A DNA stretch of 61,977 bases, taken from the NCBI GenBank assembly GCA_046566145.1, contig JBKHXF010000010.1:1-61977 (forward strand), given 5' to 3'. This DNA comes from JBKHXF01 sp046566145 (GTDB taxonomy: Bacteria > Actinomycetota > Nitriliruptoria > Nitriliruptorales > Nitriliruptoraceae). Every line of letters begins with the position of its first letter. The first letter of the stretch is position 1. The notes beneath the pieces were generated by a model. That model was not told the origin of the DNA. It saw only the letters and a program-made list of their open reading frames with translations, and made no database searches. Shown here piece by piece: positions 25,519 to 36,386 of the stretch. The position numbers and the translations under genes were made by a program.

Positions 25519-28460
25519 GTCGGGAACCCCCTCCGGGGATCGGGCGGCTCGACGCGGCGGATGTCGTCGAGCCCCGCGACGTCCGCGCCGCGCTGGAACG
25601 CGAGCAGCGCCTCGAACAGCGGGACGGCGTCGTCGAAGGACTTGCGGGCGACCAGCAGCTCGTAGTAGCTGCCGTCGGGGGCGAACCAGAGCAGCATCCG
25701 CTGCTCGACCGACTCGAGCACGTAGACGCGCTCGTCCCCGAGGCGGATCGGCTCGAAGCGGCCGCCACCGAGGCTCGTCAGGATCCCGCGGCGGACCTCG
25801 TCGGCACGCCCGATCAGGCCCGGGCGGACCGCGGCGATCTGCAGCGACGCCTCGATCGCGTCGTCGCGGCGGACGGACCACACCTGCCCGGTCGTCACCA
25901 GGGCGGCGTCGCCACCCTCCTCGAAGGCCGTCTCGGCGCTCGGCTCGCGCTGGAACTCGATGTCGTCGATCGACGTCGGCACGGCCGGGTCGGGCAGGGT
26001 GGACGGGTCGGCGGCGGCGCGGAGGTCCAGGGGCTCGGCGCACCCGAGGAGCGACAGCGCGAGCAGGAGGAACGGCAGGACGGTCGTCGCCGCCCGGCCG
26101 CTCGGCCGCCGGCGCAGCCGCCGCGGGTCGAGGGCGCCGACGGCCCGGACGAGCGCCCGACGTGCGGGTCGCACGAGGCGACCGAGCCGCTGGCGCAGGC
26201 GCGGCCGCCACCACGCGTTGGGCAGCTCGTCGCTCCACGGCTCGCGCAGGGACGCCCGGGACGAGACGGCGAGGATGCGGGTGACGAGGGTCTGGGCGCC
26301 GCGGAGCCGGCGCGCGACCGAGGCAGACATCTCCTCGGCCAGCGCCGCGTCGTCGTCGCCGAGGTCCCGCCGCAGGTCGCCCCACAGGCCGCGGGTGACG
26401 AGCCACGCGAGCTCGCCGTGCTCGTCGTCGGGCGCGAGGGCTCCGACGAACTCGAGCGGGGTGTCGGTCTGCTGCCCGATGTTGAGGTCCCAGGCGAGGT
26501 CGCGCAGCTCCGCGTAGGCGGCCACGACCCGGCCGGCGGGACCGTGCGTCCGCGCCCACCGGGCGCGACGGACGCGGCGGAGCAGGCGCAGCAGGCCGGG
26601 GTAGAACGCGACGGTCAGCACGAGGGCCAGGGCGACCGGCAGCAGTTGCAGCAGGTAGAAGCGCACGACCTCGAACAGCAGGGTGATGGACTCGAGCCGC
26701 ACCGGCACGTAGGTGATGAGCGCGAGCTCGTCCGTGGGCCGGACCGCCGGGTCCTCGTTCTTCTCCGCGTCGGTGAAGCTCGACTTCGCGCGCGGCGGCT
26801 TGCCGACGATCGGGGTCCAGCCCTCGCCCTCGAACCAGACCTCGAGGTACGTCGAGCCGTGCTTCGGGCGGACCTCGAGCCGGCCGTCGTCCAGCGGCTC
26901 GCCCCCGAAGTAGCCGAACCCGAGCCGGGACGGCACCCCGGCCCAGCGCGCCAGCAGCGCCTCGGCCGCGGTGATCTCGTACGGGGTCGCCTCCTGCCCG
27001 TCGAGGATCTCCTCGACCCGCGCCGGCGGCACGTCGACCGGCTCGCCCGCGCCGGCGGCGAGCACCCGCTCGTAGAAGGCCTGCCGGACGAACTGCAGCC
27101 GCTCGAACTGGTTCGTGGTCGGGGCGCCGGCGAGCAGCTCGCGGACGGCCGGGGGCGGCGCCGGCACCTCGAGGAACGGGTCCATCTCGGGGCCGGGTGG
27201 TGGGGCGCTCGTCAGCTCCTCGGTCGTCGGCGGCGTCGACGCGACGATCCGGTAGGTGACGCCCTCCGGGACCCGCTCGCCCCAGCGCAGGGTCTGCGTC
27301 CGGGGGTCGAACTCGATGGCGCCCGACCCGGACTCGAGCACGATCTCGTGCGGGCCGGCGAGGGTCGGCAGGGTCCGCCCGCCGATCTCCTCGGTCGAGA
27401 ACGTGACGGTGACGGTCTCCTCGGTCGAGCCCGTCTCGCCCGGGATGTCGTCGGCCGAGGCCGGCAGCTCCACGAACCGTGCCGGGTCGAACGGCGGGGT
27501 CTTCCACGCGCCGTCCTCGTAGACGTCGAGGACGCCGAGACGCCACGGGAGCGGCCGGTCGGTCTCGACGGCGAACAGCGGACGGTCGGACTGCGGAGGC
27601 GCGGCGGGGGGTCGCTGCGGCGGGACGACCTGCTCGTCGCGGGCCTCGGGGAGCAGGAAGGAGGCGACGTTCGCGAGCAGGACGAGCCCGACCGCGAGCA
27701 CGGCGAGGGCGCCCGCGCCGCGGAGCAGCCGGGTGAGCTCGAAGCGTCCCGAGCTCACGCCGCTCGCCGCCAGCTCGACGCCGTACGCGACGGCGAGGCC
27801 GGCGATGACGAGGACGAACGCGACGACGGTCGAGACGGTCTCGACCTCGGCCGGCTGGACGAGCGCCGTGGCGAAGACCAGGGGGACGGGGAGCGCGACG
27901 GCGAGGTTGGGGCGGGCGTAGCCGATCGCGATCGCGGCGGCCCCGGAGGTCAGCAGCATCGTGAGCAGGGTGAGCAGGAAGCGCCACCCCGGGTCGAAGG
28001 GCACGGGCGGCTGGCCGATGCCGCCGCTGAAGAGCGCGTCGGTGACGAGCCGCACCAGGTCGGCCGAGGTGCCGCTGCCGACGACGACCACGGCGCCAGC
28101 GACGAGGACGGCGGCGGGGAGGGCCAGGTACTGCACGGTCGCCGGGCGGGGGGTCCGGTACGACAGCGCGACGAGGACCGCGCCGGCGGTCGCCCCGAGC
28201 ACGGCGACGCCGCGAGCGGCCCCGCCGCCGAAGACGCCGGCGGCCATCCAGCCGGCGGCGGCGCCTGCGAGCAGCGCCGCGACGCACGTCAGCAGCACGG
28301 CACGCTGGTCGACCTCGTCGGGACCGGAGTCGTGCGTCTCGGTCGGCCCGCCGGGCCCGTCCGAGGGCCCCTTGGGCTCCGGCGCGGTCAGCCAGCTGTC
28401 GGGGCCGAGGACCTCGTCCTCGGGCGCCGTGGCGGGGGGCGGGGTGGTGGTGGCGCTCAC
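25515..28460 (-). CDS. membrane transglutaminase-like protein, catalytic residues missing
   Basis: A 981-residue protein: a cytoplasmic acidic N-terminus, about seven membrane helices (residues 50-250), an outward region with a transglutaminase-like core (about 400-550), another helix (VVRFYLLQLLPVALALVL), a cytoplasmic DUF4129-like segment (AYAELRDLAWDLNIGQQTDT), and a last hydrophobic stretch LLLALSLLGCAEP near 797 followed by a 180-residue outer domain. In the core, ITAAEALLARWAGVPSRLGF and GSTYLEVWFEGEGWTPIVG fit the family, but the Cys normally in GxCxxxA and the His of HAWVEVY are not there, so it is probably a pseudo-enzyme. GTG 28460 overlaps the DUF58 stop. Family context: MoxR, DUF58 and TGase genes occur together widely. 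The C-terminal lipobox-like helix looks like a fused lipoprotein. Confidence 0.8.
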   Translation of the reverse strand: MSATTTPPPATAPEDEVLGPDSWLTAPEPKGPSDGPGGPTETHDSGPDEVDQRAVLLTCVAALLAGAAAGWMAAGVFGGGAARGVAVLGATAGAVLVALSYRTPRPATVQYLALPAAVLVAGAVVVVGSGTSADLVRLVTDALFSGGIGQPPVPFDPGWRFLLTLLTMLLTSGAAAIAIGYARPNLAVALPVPLVFATALVQPAEVETVSTVVAFVLVIAGLAVAYGVELAASGVSSGRFELTRLLRGAGALAVLAVGLVLLANVASFLLPEARDEQVVPPQRPPAAPPQSDRPLFAVETDRPLPWRLGVLDVYEDGAWKTPPFDPARFVELPASADDIPGETGSTEETVTVTFSTEEIGGRTLPTLAGPHEIVLESGSGAIEFDPRTQTLRWGERVPEGVTYRIVASTPPTTEELTSAPPPGPEMDPFLEVPAPPPAVRELLAGAPTTNQFERLQFVRQAFYERVLAAGAGEPVDVPPARVEEILDGQEATPYEITAAEALLARWAGVPSRLGFGYFGGEPLDDGRLEVRPKHGSTYLEVWFEGEGWTPIVGKPPRAKSSFTDAEKNEDPAVRPTDELALITYVPVRLESITLLFEVVRFYLLQLLPVALALVLTVAFYPGLLRLLRRVRRARWARTHGPAGRVVAAYAELRDLAWDLNIGQQTDTPLEFVGALAPDDEHGELAWLVTRGLWGDLRRDLGDDDAALAEEMSASVARRLRGAQTLVTRILAVSSRASLREPWSDELPNAWWRPRLRQRLGRLVRPARRALVRAVGALDPRRLRRRPSGRAATTVLPFLLLALSLLGCAEPLDLRAAADPSTLPDPAVPTSIDDIEFQREPSAETAFEEGGDAALVTTGQVWSVRRDDAIEASLQIAAVRPGLIGRADEVRRGILTSLGGGRFEPIRLGDERVYVLESVEQRMLLWFAPDGSYYELLVARKSFDDAVPLFEALLAFQRGADVAGLDDIRRVEPPDPRRGFPT

Positions 28461-29743
28461 GAGCGACCCACCCCGACGACCCGGCGGAACGCGGGCGCGA
28501 GCGGGCGGGCGACCTGGATCTCGACCACGTTGCAGCCGAGGCTGCCGGCGCGGTGGATCACGTAGGGGTCGGTGTCCTCGGTGACCAGCAGCACGATCAT
28601 CAGCGACATGCCGCGCTCCAGCAGCAGGCGCAGCCGCGAGGCCGACGTCTGGTCGAGGTGGGGCGTCATGACGACGTTGTGCACGGAGCGGTCCGCGCGG
28701 AGGAAGAGCCGCTCGATCGCGGCGGACAGCCGTTCGCGCTCGGGCTGGACGGCCGCGAGCCCGTCGAGCAGGTCGATGTGGCTGCGCCGCCCGCGAAGGT
28801 GCGAGGCGACCGCCCGGCCGTTGACCTCGACCGAGACGGAGAAGCCGTCGTCGAGGTGCTTGCTGCCGAGCGAGGCCGCGGCCCGGACCAGCGTCTCGAA
28901 GGTCTCCGAGGGGACGCCGCTGCCGTGGTGCTCGCGGTCGGAGTCGACGATGATGTTCACGCGGTCGGTGATGCCCTGCTCGGCCTCCCACACGAGGTAG
29001 CGGCCCGCGCCGGAGTCGAGGTCGAGCGTGCGTGCCGTGGCCCGCCAGACGATGCGTCGGGGGTCGTCGCCGTAGACGTAGTCACGCATGCCGTAGAAGT
29101 CGAAGCCGCTCGGCCACGGGCGCGAGATCGGTGGGCGGACCGGCGGGTCCTCCCACGCGCGGCTGCTGACCCGGTCGGCCGCACCCTCGGTGCGGGGGTG
29201 GACGATCAGGCGGACGGGCTCGAGGAGCGTCGCCCGCCGCTTGGTCAGGCCGAAGGGGTCGCTCCACTCGGCCACGAGCGGGCCGAGGTCGTACACGCCG
29301 CGCAGGCTCGGCACGACCCGGTACGCGTGGGTGAGCTCCTCGCCCGCCGGCAGGACCGGGACGGCCAGGCGACGGGCCGTACCGAAGCTGGCCGGGACGT
29401 CCTCCTCGAGCACGATCGTGGACACCCGGCGCCTCGCGCGGAGGGTGACGGAGACGTCGATGGTCTGGCCCTCGCGCACGCGGGTGGCGAGGTCGGACCG
29501 GGTGGACTCGACGTCGAGCGACCGTCGGCCGAGCAGGTACGCGACCCCGACGGTGGCGATGGCGCCGTAGACCAGCAGGTACAGCGCGCGGCTGCCGATG
29601 ACGCGACCGAGGGCGAGCCCGAGCACCGACGACACGACGACGCCCACCCCCACGGGGGTGAGGCCGAGGCGTCGCTCGACCCACGCGAGCACGCCCGTGC
29701 GGGTGCTCGTCGTCAGCCGCGTCGCGGCGGTCACGCTCGACAT
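28457..29743 (-). CDS. DUF58 domain protein
   Basis: A 428-residue protein with two N-terminal membrane helices (VGVGVVVSSVLGLALGRVI, LYLLVYGAIATVGVAYLL), a beta-rich middle, and the DUF58 signature region GFDFYGMRDYVYGDDPRRIVW (split here across about residues 212-232) followed by NIIVDSDREHHG, a von Willebrand A-like fold. DUF58 proteins act with MoxR-type AAA ATPases, possibly in assembling or maturing envelope complexes. ATG 29743 follows AGGAG and is 13 bp after the MoxR stop, the only real gap in this operon. Its TGA overlaps the transglutaminase GTG. Confidence 0.88.
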   Translation of the reverse strand: MSSVTAATRLTTSTRTGVLAWVERRLGLTPVGVGVVVSSVLGLALGRVIGSRALYLLVYGAIATVGVAYLLGRRSLDVESTRSDLATRVREGQTIDVSVTLRARRRVSTIVLEEDVPASFGTARRLAVPVLPAGEELTHAYRVVPSLRGVYDLGPLVAEWSDPFGLTKRRATLLEPVRLIVHPRTEGAADRVSSRAWEDPPVRPPISRPWPSGFDFYGMRDYVYGDDPRRIVWRATARTLDLDSGAGRYLVWEAEQGITDRVNIIVDSDREHHGSGVPSETFETLVRAAASLGSKHLDDGFSVSVEVNGRAVASHLRGRRSHIDLLDGLAAVQPERERLSAAIERLFLRADRSVHNVVMTPHLDQTSASRLRLLLERGMSLMIVLLVTEDTDPYVIHRAGSLGCNVVEIQVARPLAPAFRRVVGVGRS

Positions 29744-29756
29744 CGGGGGCTCCTGC

Positions 29757-30826
<1,070 letters not shown>

Positions 30827-30830
<4 letters not shown>

Positions 30831-33800
30831 GTCCGGTCGGTCGGGTCACCGGCGCGGTCCGCGCCGGGGAGGTCGTCGAGCTCGAGGGCTCGGGTGATGC
30901 GGTCCATGCGGTCGCCCGAGCGTGCGAGCACGTCCTCGGACGCGGACAGGTAGGCGCGCAGCACGTCCGGGTGGCTCGTCACCTCGGCCGGCGTGCCGGT
31001 CACGACGTCCCTGCCGAGCTCCATCGCGACCATGCGGTCGGACACCGAGGAGACGAGGGGCACGTCGTGCTCGATGAGCACGATCGCGCAGCCGATCTCG
31101 CGGACGATGCGGAGCATCAGCGGGCCGAGGGCCTCGGTCTCCGCCTGCGCGAGCCCGGAGGTGGGCTCGTCGAGGAGCAGCACCTTCGGGTTCTGGGCCA
31201 TCACGCCGGCCACGTCGACGATGCGTCGCGACCCGGTCGAGAGCTCGCCGACGAACGTGTCCGCGTGGTCCTCGAGGCCGAGCAGCTCGATGAGCCCGTC
31301 CACGCGGTCCTTCACCCGACGCTCGCTCGCGCGGACGCCGGGGAGCCACAGGGCGGCCGAGAGCGGGTTGCGGGAGCTCCGTCGGTCCATGAACGCGGCG
31401 ATGGTCTCGCGGACCGTCAGCGCGGGGAAGAGCCGGGCGTTCTGGAACGAGCGGGCGAGCCCGAGCTGCCCCCGTGCGTGCGCCGGCAGGGCGGTCACGT
31501 CGACGCCCTCGAGCGAGACGGTGCCGCGGTCCGGGGTCACGAAGCCCGACACGACGTCGAACAGGGTGGTCTTGCCGGCGCCGTTCGGCCCGATGATGCC
31601 GAGGATCTCGCCGCGGGCGACCGACAGGCTCGCGCCGCCCAGCGCCCGGACGCCCCCGAACGCGACCGCGACGTCCTCGACGGCGAGGGCGGGCAGCGCC
31701 TCCTCGTCGGGGACGGAGGCGAGCCGCCGGCGACGGGTGCTGCCGCCGCCGGCTGCCCCGATGAACACCGAGCGGACGAGGTCCGGGCGGGCGAGCAGCT
31801 CCTCGGTCGAGCCGTCGAAGCGCACCTGGCCCTTCTCCATGAACACGGCGCGCTCGGCGATGGACAGGGCGACGTTGAGCGACTGCTCCACCACGATCAC
31901 CGTCGTCCCGGTCGCGTGGATCTCGCGGAGGATGCCGAGCAGCTGCTCGACCACCGCCGGCGCGAGCCCGAGCGAGAGCTCGTCGATCATCAGGAGGCGG
32001 GGCTGCATGATGAGCGCCTGGCCGAGCGCGACCATCTGCTGCTCACCCCCGGAGAGGGTCCCGGCCGGCTGGTCGAGCCGCTCGCGCAGGACCGGGAAGT
32101 GCGCCAGCACCTGCCGGCGCCGGCGGGCGGCCTCGTCGGCGTCGTCCTCGAGCCAGGCCGCGGCGGCGAGGTTCTCGGCGACGGTCAGGTCCGGGAAGAC
32201 GGCCCGGCCGCCCGGCATCATCACGACCCCGAGCTCGGCGGACTGCCACGCGGGGGTGTGGGTGATGTCGCGGCCGTCGAGGAAGATCGCGCCGGCGGTG
32301 GGGTCCTGGGTGCCGGCGATGGCACGCAGCAGGGTCGACTTCCCGGCGCCGTTGGTGCCGAGCAGCGCGAGCAGCTCGCCCTGCTCGACGTCGAGGTCGA
32401 CGCCGAACAGGACCTGCACCCCGTCGTAGCCCACGTCGAGGTTGCGCACGAGCAGCAGCCGGGAGGCGCCGGCGTCGCGCAGCTCGCGCAGCTCCGCCTC
32501 GGCGAGCGCGTCGGCGCGGGCGTTGCGGATGTCCCGCTCGATGTGCCCGGCGGTGGAGGCGATGATGGCCGCCGCCGGCAGCAGGGGGATCGCGAAGAAC
32601 AGCAGGCCGGCCTTCAGCCCCAGCGTGGACACGGCGACGCCGGTCAGCACCGGGGCGAGGAGCAGGCCGAGGAACTGCCACGGTGCGGCGGTCTGCAGCC
32701 CGAGCCCGCGCATGCGGGGCGGCACGATCATCGAGATCATGGTGATCTGCGCCGGGAAGAACATCGTGGACACGATGGCCGACGGCAGGCCGACCGCGAT
32801 GGCCACCGCCGGGTTCGGCGCGAAGGCGAGCACCGCGAACGACACCGCCTGGTACAGCGTGATCCCGACGGCGACCATCACCAGCCGGGCCGGGCGGGTC
32901 TGCAGCATCCGGTCACCGACCGGGCCGAACACCAGCACGGCGACGAACCCGAGCGCCGCGCCGACCGACGCGATCACGCCGCGCGTGTCGGGGCCGAGCA
33001 GGAACACCTCGGCGTAGTACACCGAGAGGATGGTCCCGGACCCGGCGCCGGCGACGATGGTGAAGGGGGCGACGAACCAGAACCGGCGCAGCGTCGTGAT
33101 GCTCGCCATGGTCCGGTACGCCTCGACGAAGCCGGGGGTCTCGCCCTCGGCCTCCGCGGCGGCCTCCGGGTCCATCCCGGCGGCCTCCCGCTCGACCACG
33201 CCGCGCCCCGGCTCCCGGAGCAGGAAGGTCGTCAGCGACACCACGGACGCGAGCGCGCCGAGCGACACCACGGCGGGGCGCCAGCCGTAGCGGGCCCCGA
33301 CGAGGCCGACCAGGAGGGGGCCGACGACCAGGCCGAGCTGGCCGCCGGCGGCGAGGAACGAGAACACGCGGGCGCGGGCGCTCGGCTCGTAGTAGTCGGT
33401 CATCAGCGGGAAGCTGGCGGGCCGGACCGCCGCGGCCCCCAGGCCGCCGCCGATCCGGGCGCCGATGAGCGCGCCGGCGCCCGGCGCGATGCCCTGCAGG
33501 ACCGAGCCGAGGTTCGCGACGATGGAGCCGATGCGGACCATCCAGACGCGCGAGACGCGGTCGGCGACGTAGCCGAGCGGCAGCGCGACGAGCTCGTTGA
33601 GGAACCCCATCAGCGAGCCGAGGAGGACGAGGAACGCGACGCTGAAGCCGAACTCGGCCCGGATCTCGGGCGCGAGGATCGCGAGCGCCTGGTCGTCCCA
33701 GGTCGCGATGGTGCTGGTCAGGGCGAGCACGACGATCGGGAGCCGCGGCCCCGTGATCAGCCGGGGGTCGGCGTCGCGCAGCGTCGCGCCGAGGCGCTCG

Positions 33801-34000
33801 CGGACGCCCGCGCGGGGCTCGGTCGGGACGGCGTCGACGTCGAGGGCGACGGGGCCGCGCTCGACGTCGCCGACCGCCTGCTGGCGCTCGGTCGGCACGA
33901 GGGGCCGCCGGCGCAGGAGGCGCTCCTCGGCGCTTGCGGCGCCGGGGGTCGTGGCGCCGGTCGTCGTGGCGTCGGTCGTCGGGGGCACGGGCTCAGACAC
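30827..34000 (-). CDS. fusion of MFS-like transporter with two Liv-type ABC ATPases
   Basis: A 1057-residue protein in three parts. Residues about 85-500 form an MFS-type domain of twelve predicted helices, with GYVADRVSRVWMVRIGSI in the usual loop 2-3 place. Residues 515-755 are a LivF-like ATPase (Walker A GTNGAGKST about 546, signature LSGGEQQMVALGQAL, Walker B LLMIDELSLGLA). Residues 785-1030 are a LivG-like ATPase (Walker A GPNGAGKTT about 800, AHARGQLGLARSFQNARLFP, Walker B VLLLDEPTSGLA). The LivG signature reads LSTGSRR, an altered form. GTG 34000 overlaps the LivHM stop by 8 bp, so ATPases and permeases are encoded side by side. The MFS part may be a second transporter or a scaffold. 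The open frame is continuous with uniform codon use, so I do not think it is an assembly artefact. Confidence 0.88.
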
Positions 34001-36302
34001 GGGCCACCCGATCGTCCTCGCGACCCGCGGGTCGGTCGCGTCCGTCGCGCTCGGGGTCGATGAGCCACTGCCCGTCGAGGCCGTACCGGCGTGGCACGAA
34101 CGCGGGGTGGCCGCCGGCGCCGAGCTTCGGCCGCACCTCGGCCCGACGGTCGAGGTCGTCGTCGCGCTGGTCGGCGACGAGGCTGGTCACGCGGATCCGC
34201 CGGCGCCGGGCCACGCGGCGCAGCATCGCGTCGCGGAGACGGAAGGCGATCTGCACCAGACCGCCGGGGGCGGCGAGCGTGAGGGCCAGGCCGCCGAGGC
34301 CGCTGGCCAGCTGCACGACGGTCGGGTCGCTCGAGAGCAGGCTGATGAGCGCGAAGTACGTGAAGCCCAGCAGCGGGCCGGCGAGGCTGCCGAAGCCGCC
34401 GATGACGGTGAACACGAAGATGTCGACGGAGAGCTCGGGGGAGAAGGCGTCCGGCTGCACCCCGCCCTGCTGGTAGCTGAACATCACGCCCGCGAGGGCC
34501 GCGATGCCGCCCGAGAGCGCGAAGACCTGGAGCCGGAGCCGGGTCAGGCTCACCCCGATGGAGGCGACGGCGGCCTCGTTGTCGCGGGCGGCGATGAGGA
34601 TGCGACCGGTGCGGCTGCGCCGCAGCCCCACGACCGCGAGGGCGGTCAGCGACAGCAGGACCAGCACGACGTAGTAGGAGACGCGCTGGTCGTCGAGGTC
34701 GAGCCCGACGAACGAGGGCCGGTCGAGCTCGTCGGGCAGCAGCGCACCGAGGTAGCGGGCGTTGAGCAGGACCGCGGACACCGACAGCGACAGGGCGAGC
34801 GTGGTGATCGCGAGGTAGAGCCCGCGCAGCTTCAGCGCCGGCAGCCCGACCAGCAGCGCGACGACCGCGCCGGAGACCGCGCCGACGGGGAGCGCGAGCA
34901 GGATCGGGAGGCCGGAGACGGCGGCGACCCACCCGCCGACCGCCGCGAACGCGAAGTGCCCGAGGCTGACCAGGCCCGCCCACCCGGTCAGCACGAGCAG
35001 GGAGAGCCCGACCATCGCGTAGATCAGGGCGACCGTGATGCGGTTGGTCTGCGACGGCGACATGACCCAGGGCAGCGCGGCGAGCACGACGACGAGCGTG
35101 GTCGTCCCCACCCGGACGTAGCGCCGGACCTCGGGGAGGTCGCGCAGCACGCCGGGGATGGGCCGCAGCTCCCGGGCGGCCTGCCACGTCCGATCCTCGT
35201 CGGCCCGGCTGCGCTCGCGCCGCTGGGCCAGCAGGAGCCCGCCGACGATGAACAGCAGGGCGCCGTCGACGGGCAGCGTGGAGCCGAAGACCCAGAGCAC
35301 GACCTGGTCGAGGACCCCGAAGGTCAGGGCCGCGACGCCGACCATCGGCAGGCTGGTGAGCCGCGCGACGACGACGACCGCGAGGATGCGCACCAGCAGC
35401 GAGACGTTGAGCCCCTGGGAGAGCGTCTCCTCGCCGGAGCCCATGACGGCGATGGTTGCGGCGATGCCGGACAGCAGTCCGACGAGGACCCACACGCGCG
35501 AGGTGACGGCGTTGACGTTGATCCCGAGCGTCTCGGCCCGGTCGCGGCTCGCCGCGGCGGCGCGGATCGCCGTGCCCGTGGAGGTGAACCGCAGGTAGGC
35601 GGCCAGGCCGATCATGGACAGGACGGCCACGAGGACGAGCAGCAGGTCGGGGCCGGTGAAGTTCGCGCCGCCGAGCGAGACCGTGAGGTCGGCCGGTGGC
35701 GGGGTGGCGCCCGTCGGCACGCCGCGGGTCGCCTGCTCCTCGGTGACCAGCGCGTTGACGAGGGGGTCCCGGAAGCCGGCGAGGGCCTGGACCGCGAAGA
35801 TGCTCGCGACCGTGAGCACGAGGCGACTGCTCGTGGCCAGACGACGCACCACCAGCACGTACAGCGTGAGCGAGATGGCGACGGAGAGGAGCAGGCCGAA
35901 CCCCACCGACACCGCGAAGTTGACCCACACGGCCGCCCGACCGGGCTCGCCCATGCACGGGGGGCAGACGGTGTCGAGCGCCCGGAACAGCGCGTCGCCC
36001 TGCACGAGGACGGCGAACAGCGACCCGCCGAGGGCCCCGATCTGCACCTGGGCGATGTTGAGGAAGCGGTCGCTGCGGTGGACGAGCACGATGCCGATGG
36101 CGTGCATCGCCAGGACCGCGGCCGTCACGGCGCCGCGGGCGTAGATGCCCCCGGGGACGGCCTTGTCACCGATGACGGGCAGGACGAGGATCCCGGCGAT
36201 GACGGAGGCCAGCGCGAGCGACTCGACGCGCCGGGCGCGCAGGTGCTCCCGGACGGACGCCCCGCGTCCCCCCGAGCCCTCGTCGCTCCCTGACGCCCTC
36301 AC
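33993..36302 (-). CDS. LivH-LivM fused branched-chain-type ABC permease
   Basis: About 769 residues, two permeases of the branched-chain amino acid type in one chain. The LivH-like half (residues about 20-355) contains RFLNIAQVQIGALGGSLFAV and GTAIRAAAASRDRAETLGIN with the EAA-like loop; the LivM-like half (about 400-690) contains TGWAGLVSLGHFAFAAVGGW, KLRGLYLAITTLALSLSVSA and GRILIAARDNEAAVASIGVS. A charged tail follows. With the ATPases of the adjacent fusion protein and the anchored binding protein at 19811 this makes a complete importer. GTG 36302 is preferred because GGGAGG lies eight bases before it; the ATG at 36347 would start inside the operator and have no ribosome site. First gene of the seven-gene leftward operon. 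Confidence 0.85.
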   Translation of the reverse strand: MRASGSDEGSGGRGASVREHLRARRVESLALASVIAGILVLPVIGDKAVPGGIYARGAVTAAVLAMHAIGIVLVHRSDRFLNIAQVQIGALGGSLFAVLVQGDALFRALDTVCPPCMGEPGRAAVWVNFAVSVGFGLLLSVAISLTLYVLVVRRLATSSRLVLTVASIFAVQALAGFRDPLVNALVTEEQATRGVPTGATPPPADLTVSLGGANFTGPDLLLVLVAVLSMIGLAAYLRFTSTGTAIRAAAASRDRAETLGINVNAVTSRVWVLVGLLSGIAATIAVMGSGEETLSQGLNVSLLVRILAVVVVARLTSLPMVGVAALTFGVLDQVVLWVFGSTLPVDGALLFIVGGLLLAQRRERSRADEDRTWQAARELRPIPGVLRDLPEVRRYVRVGTTTLVVVLAALPWVMSPSQTNRITVALIYAMVGLSLLVLTGWAGLVSLGHFAFAAVGGWVAAVSGLPILLALPVGAVSGAVVALLVGLPALKLRGLYLAITTLALSLSVSAVLLNARYLGALLPDELDRPSFVGLDLDDQRVSYYVVLVLLSLTALAVVGLRRSRTGRILIAARDNEAAVASIGVSLTRLRLQVFALSGGIAALAGVMFSYQQGGVQPDAFSPELSVDIFVFTVIGGFGSLAGPLLGFTYFALISLLSSDPTVVQLASGLGGLALTLAAPGGLVQIAFRLRDAMLRRVARRRRIRVTSLVADQRDDDLDRRAEVRPKLGAGGHPAFVPRRYGLDGQWLIDPERDGRDRPAGREDDRVARV

Positions 36303-36345
36303 GAGCAAGGCCTCCCGACTGGCCGTCTCCCAACGACCGGCTGCC

Positions 36346-36366
36346 ATCCTATCATAACAGGTTGCG
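36346..36366 (-). promoter_or_regulatory. GntR-type operator site B
   Basis: On the reverse strand CGCAACCTGTTATGATAGGA reads toward the LivHM gene, 44 bp before the preferred start. The segment TATGAT inside it could serve as a -10 box, so repressor binding would block the promoter directly. Confidence 0.7.
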
Positions 36367-36386
36367 TCCCAGCATCTCGGCGCGGG

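Noticed and set aside
24442..28287. Very long minus-strand frame covering the transglutaminase and lipoprotein genes
   Set aside because: Only its last 359 codons (the lipoprotein) are real; the rest is an Arg/Pro-rich shadow of the transglutaminase gene.
33597..36293. 898-codon plus-strand frame opposite LivHM
   Set aside because: Highly charged, repetitive composition typical of an antisense frame; no start site or domain.
36303..36347. LivHM start at ATG 36347
   Set aside because: The codon abuts the operator and has no ribosome site, whereas GTG 36302 has GGGAGG eight bases upstream. Leaderless use cannot be fully excluded.
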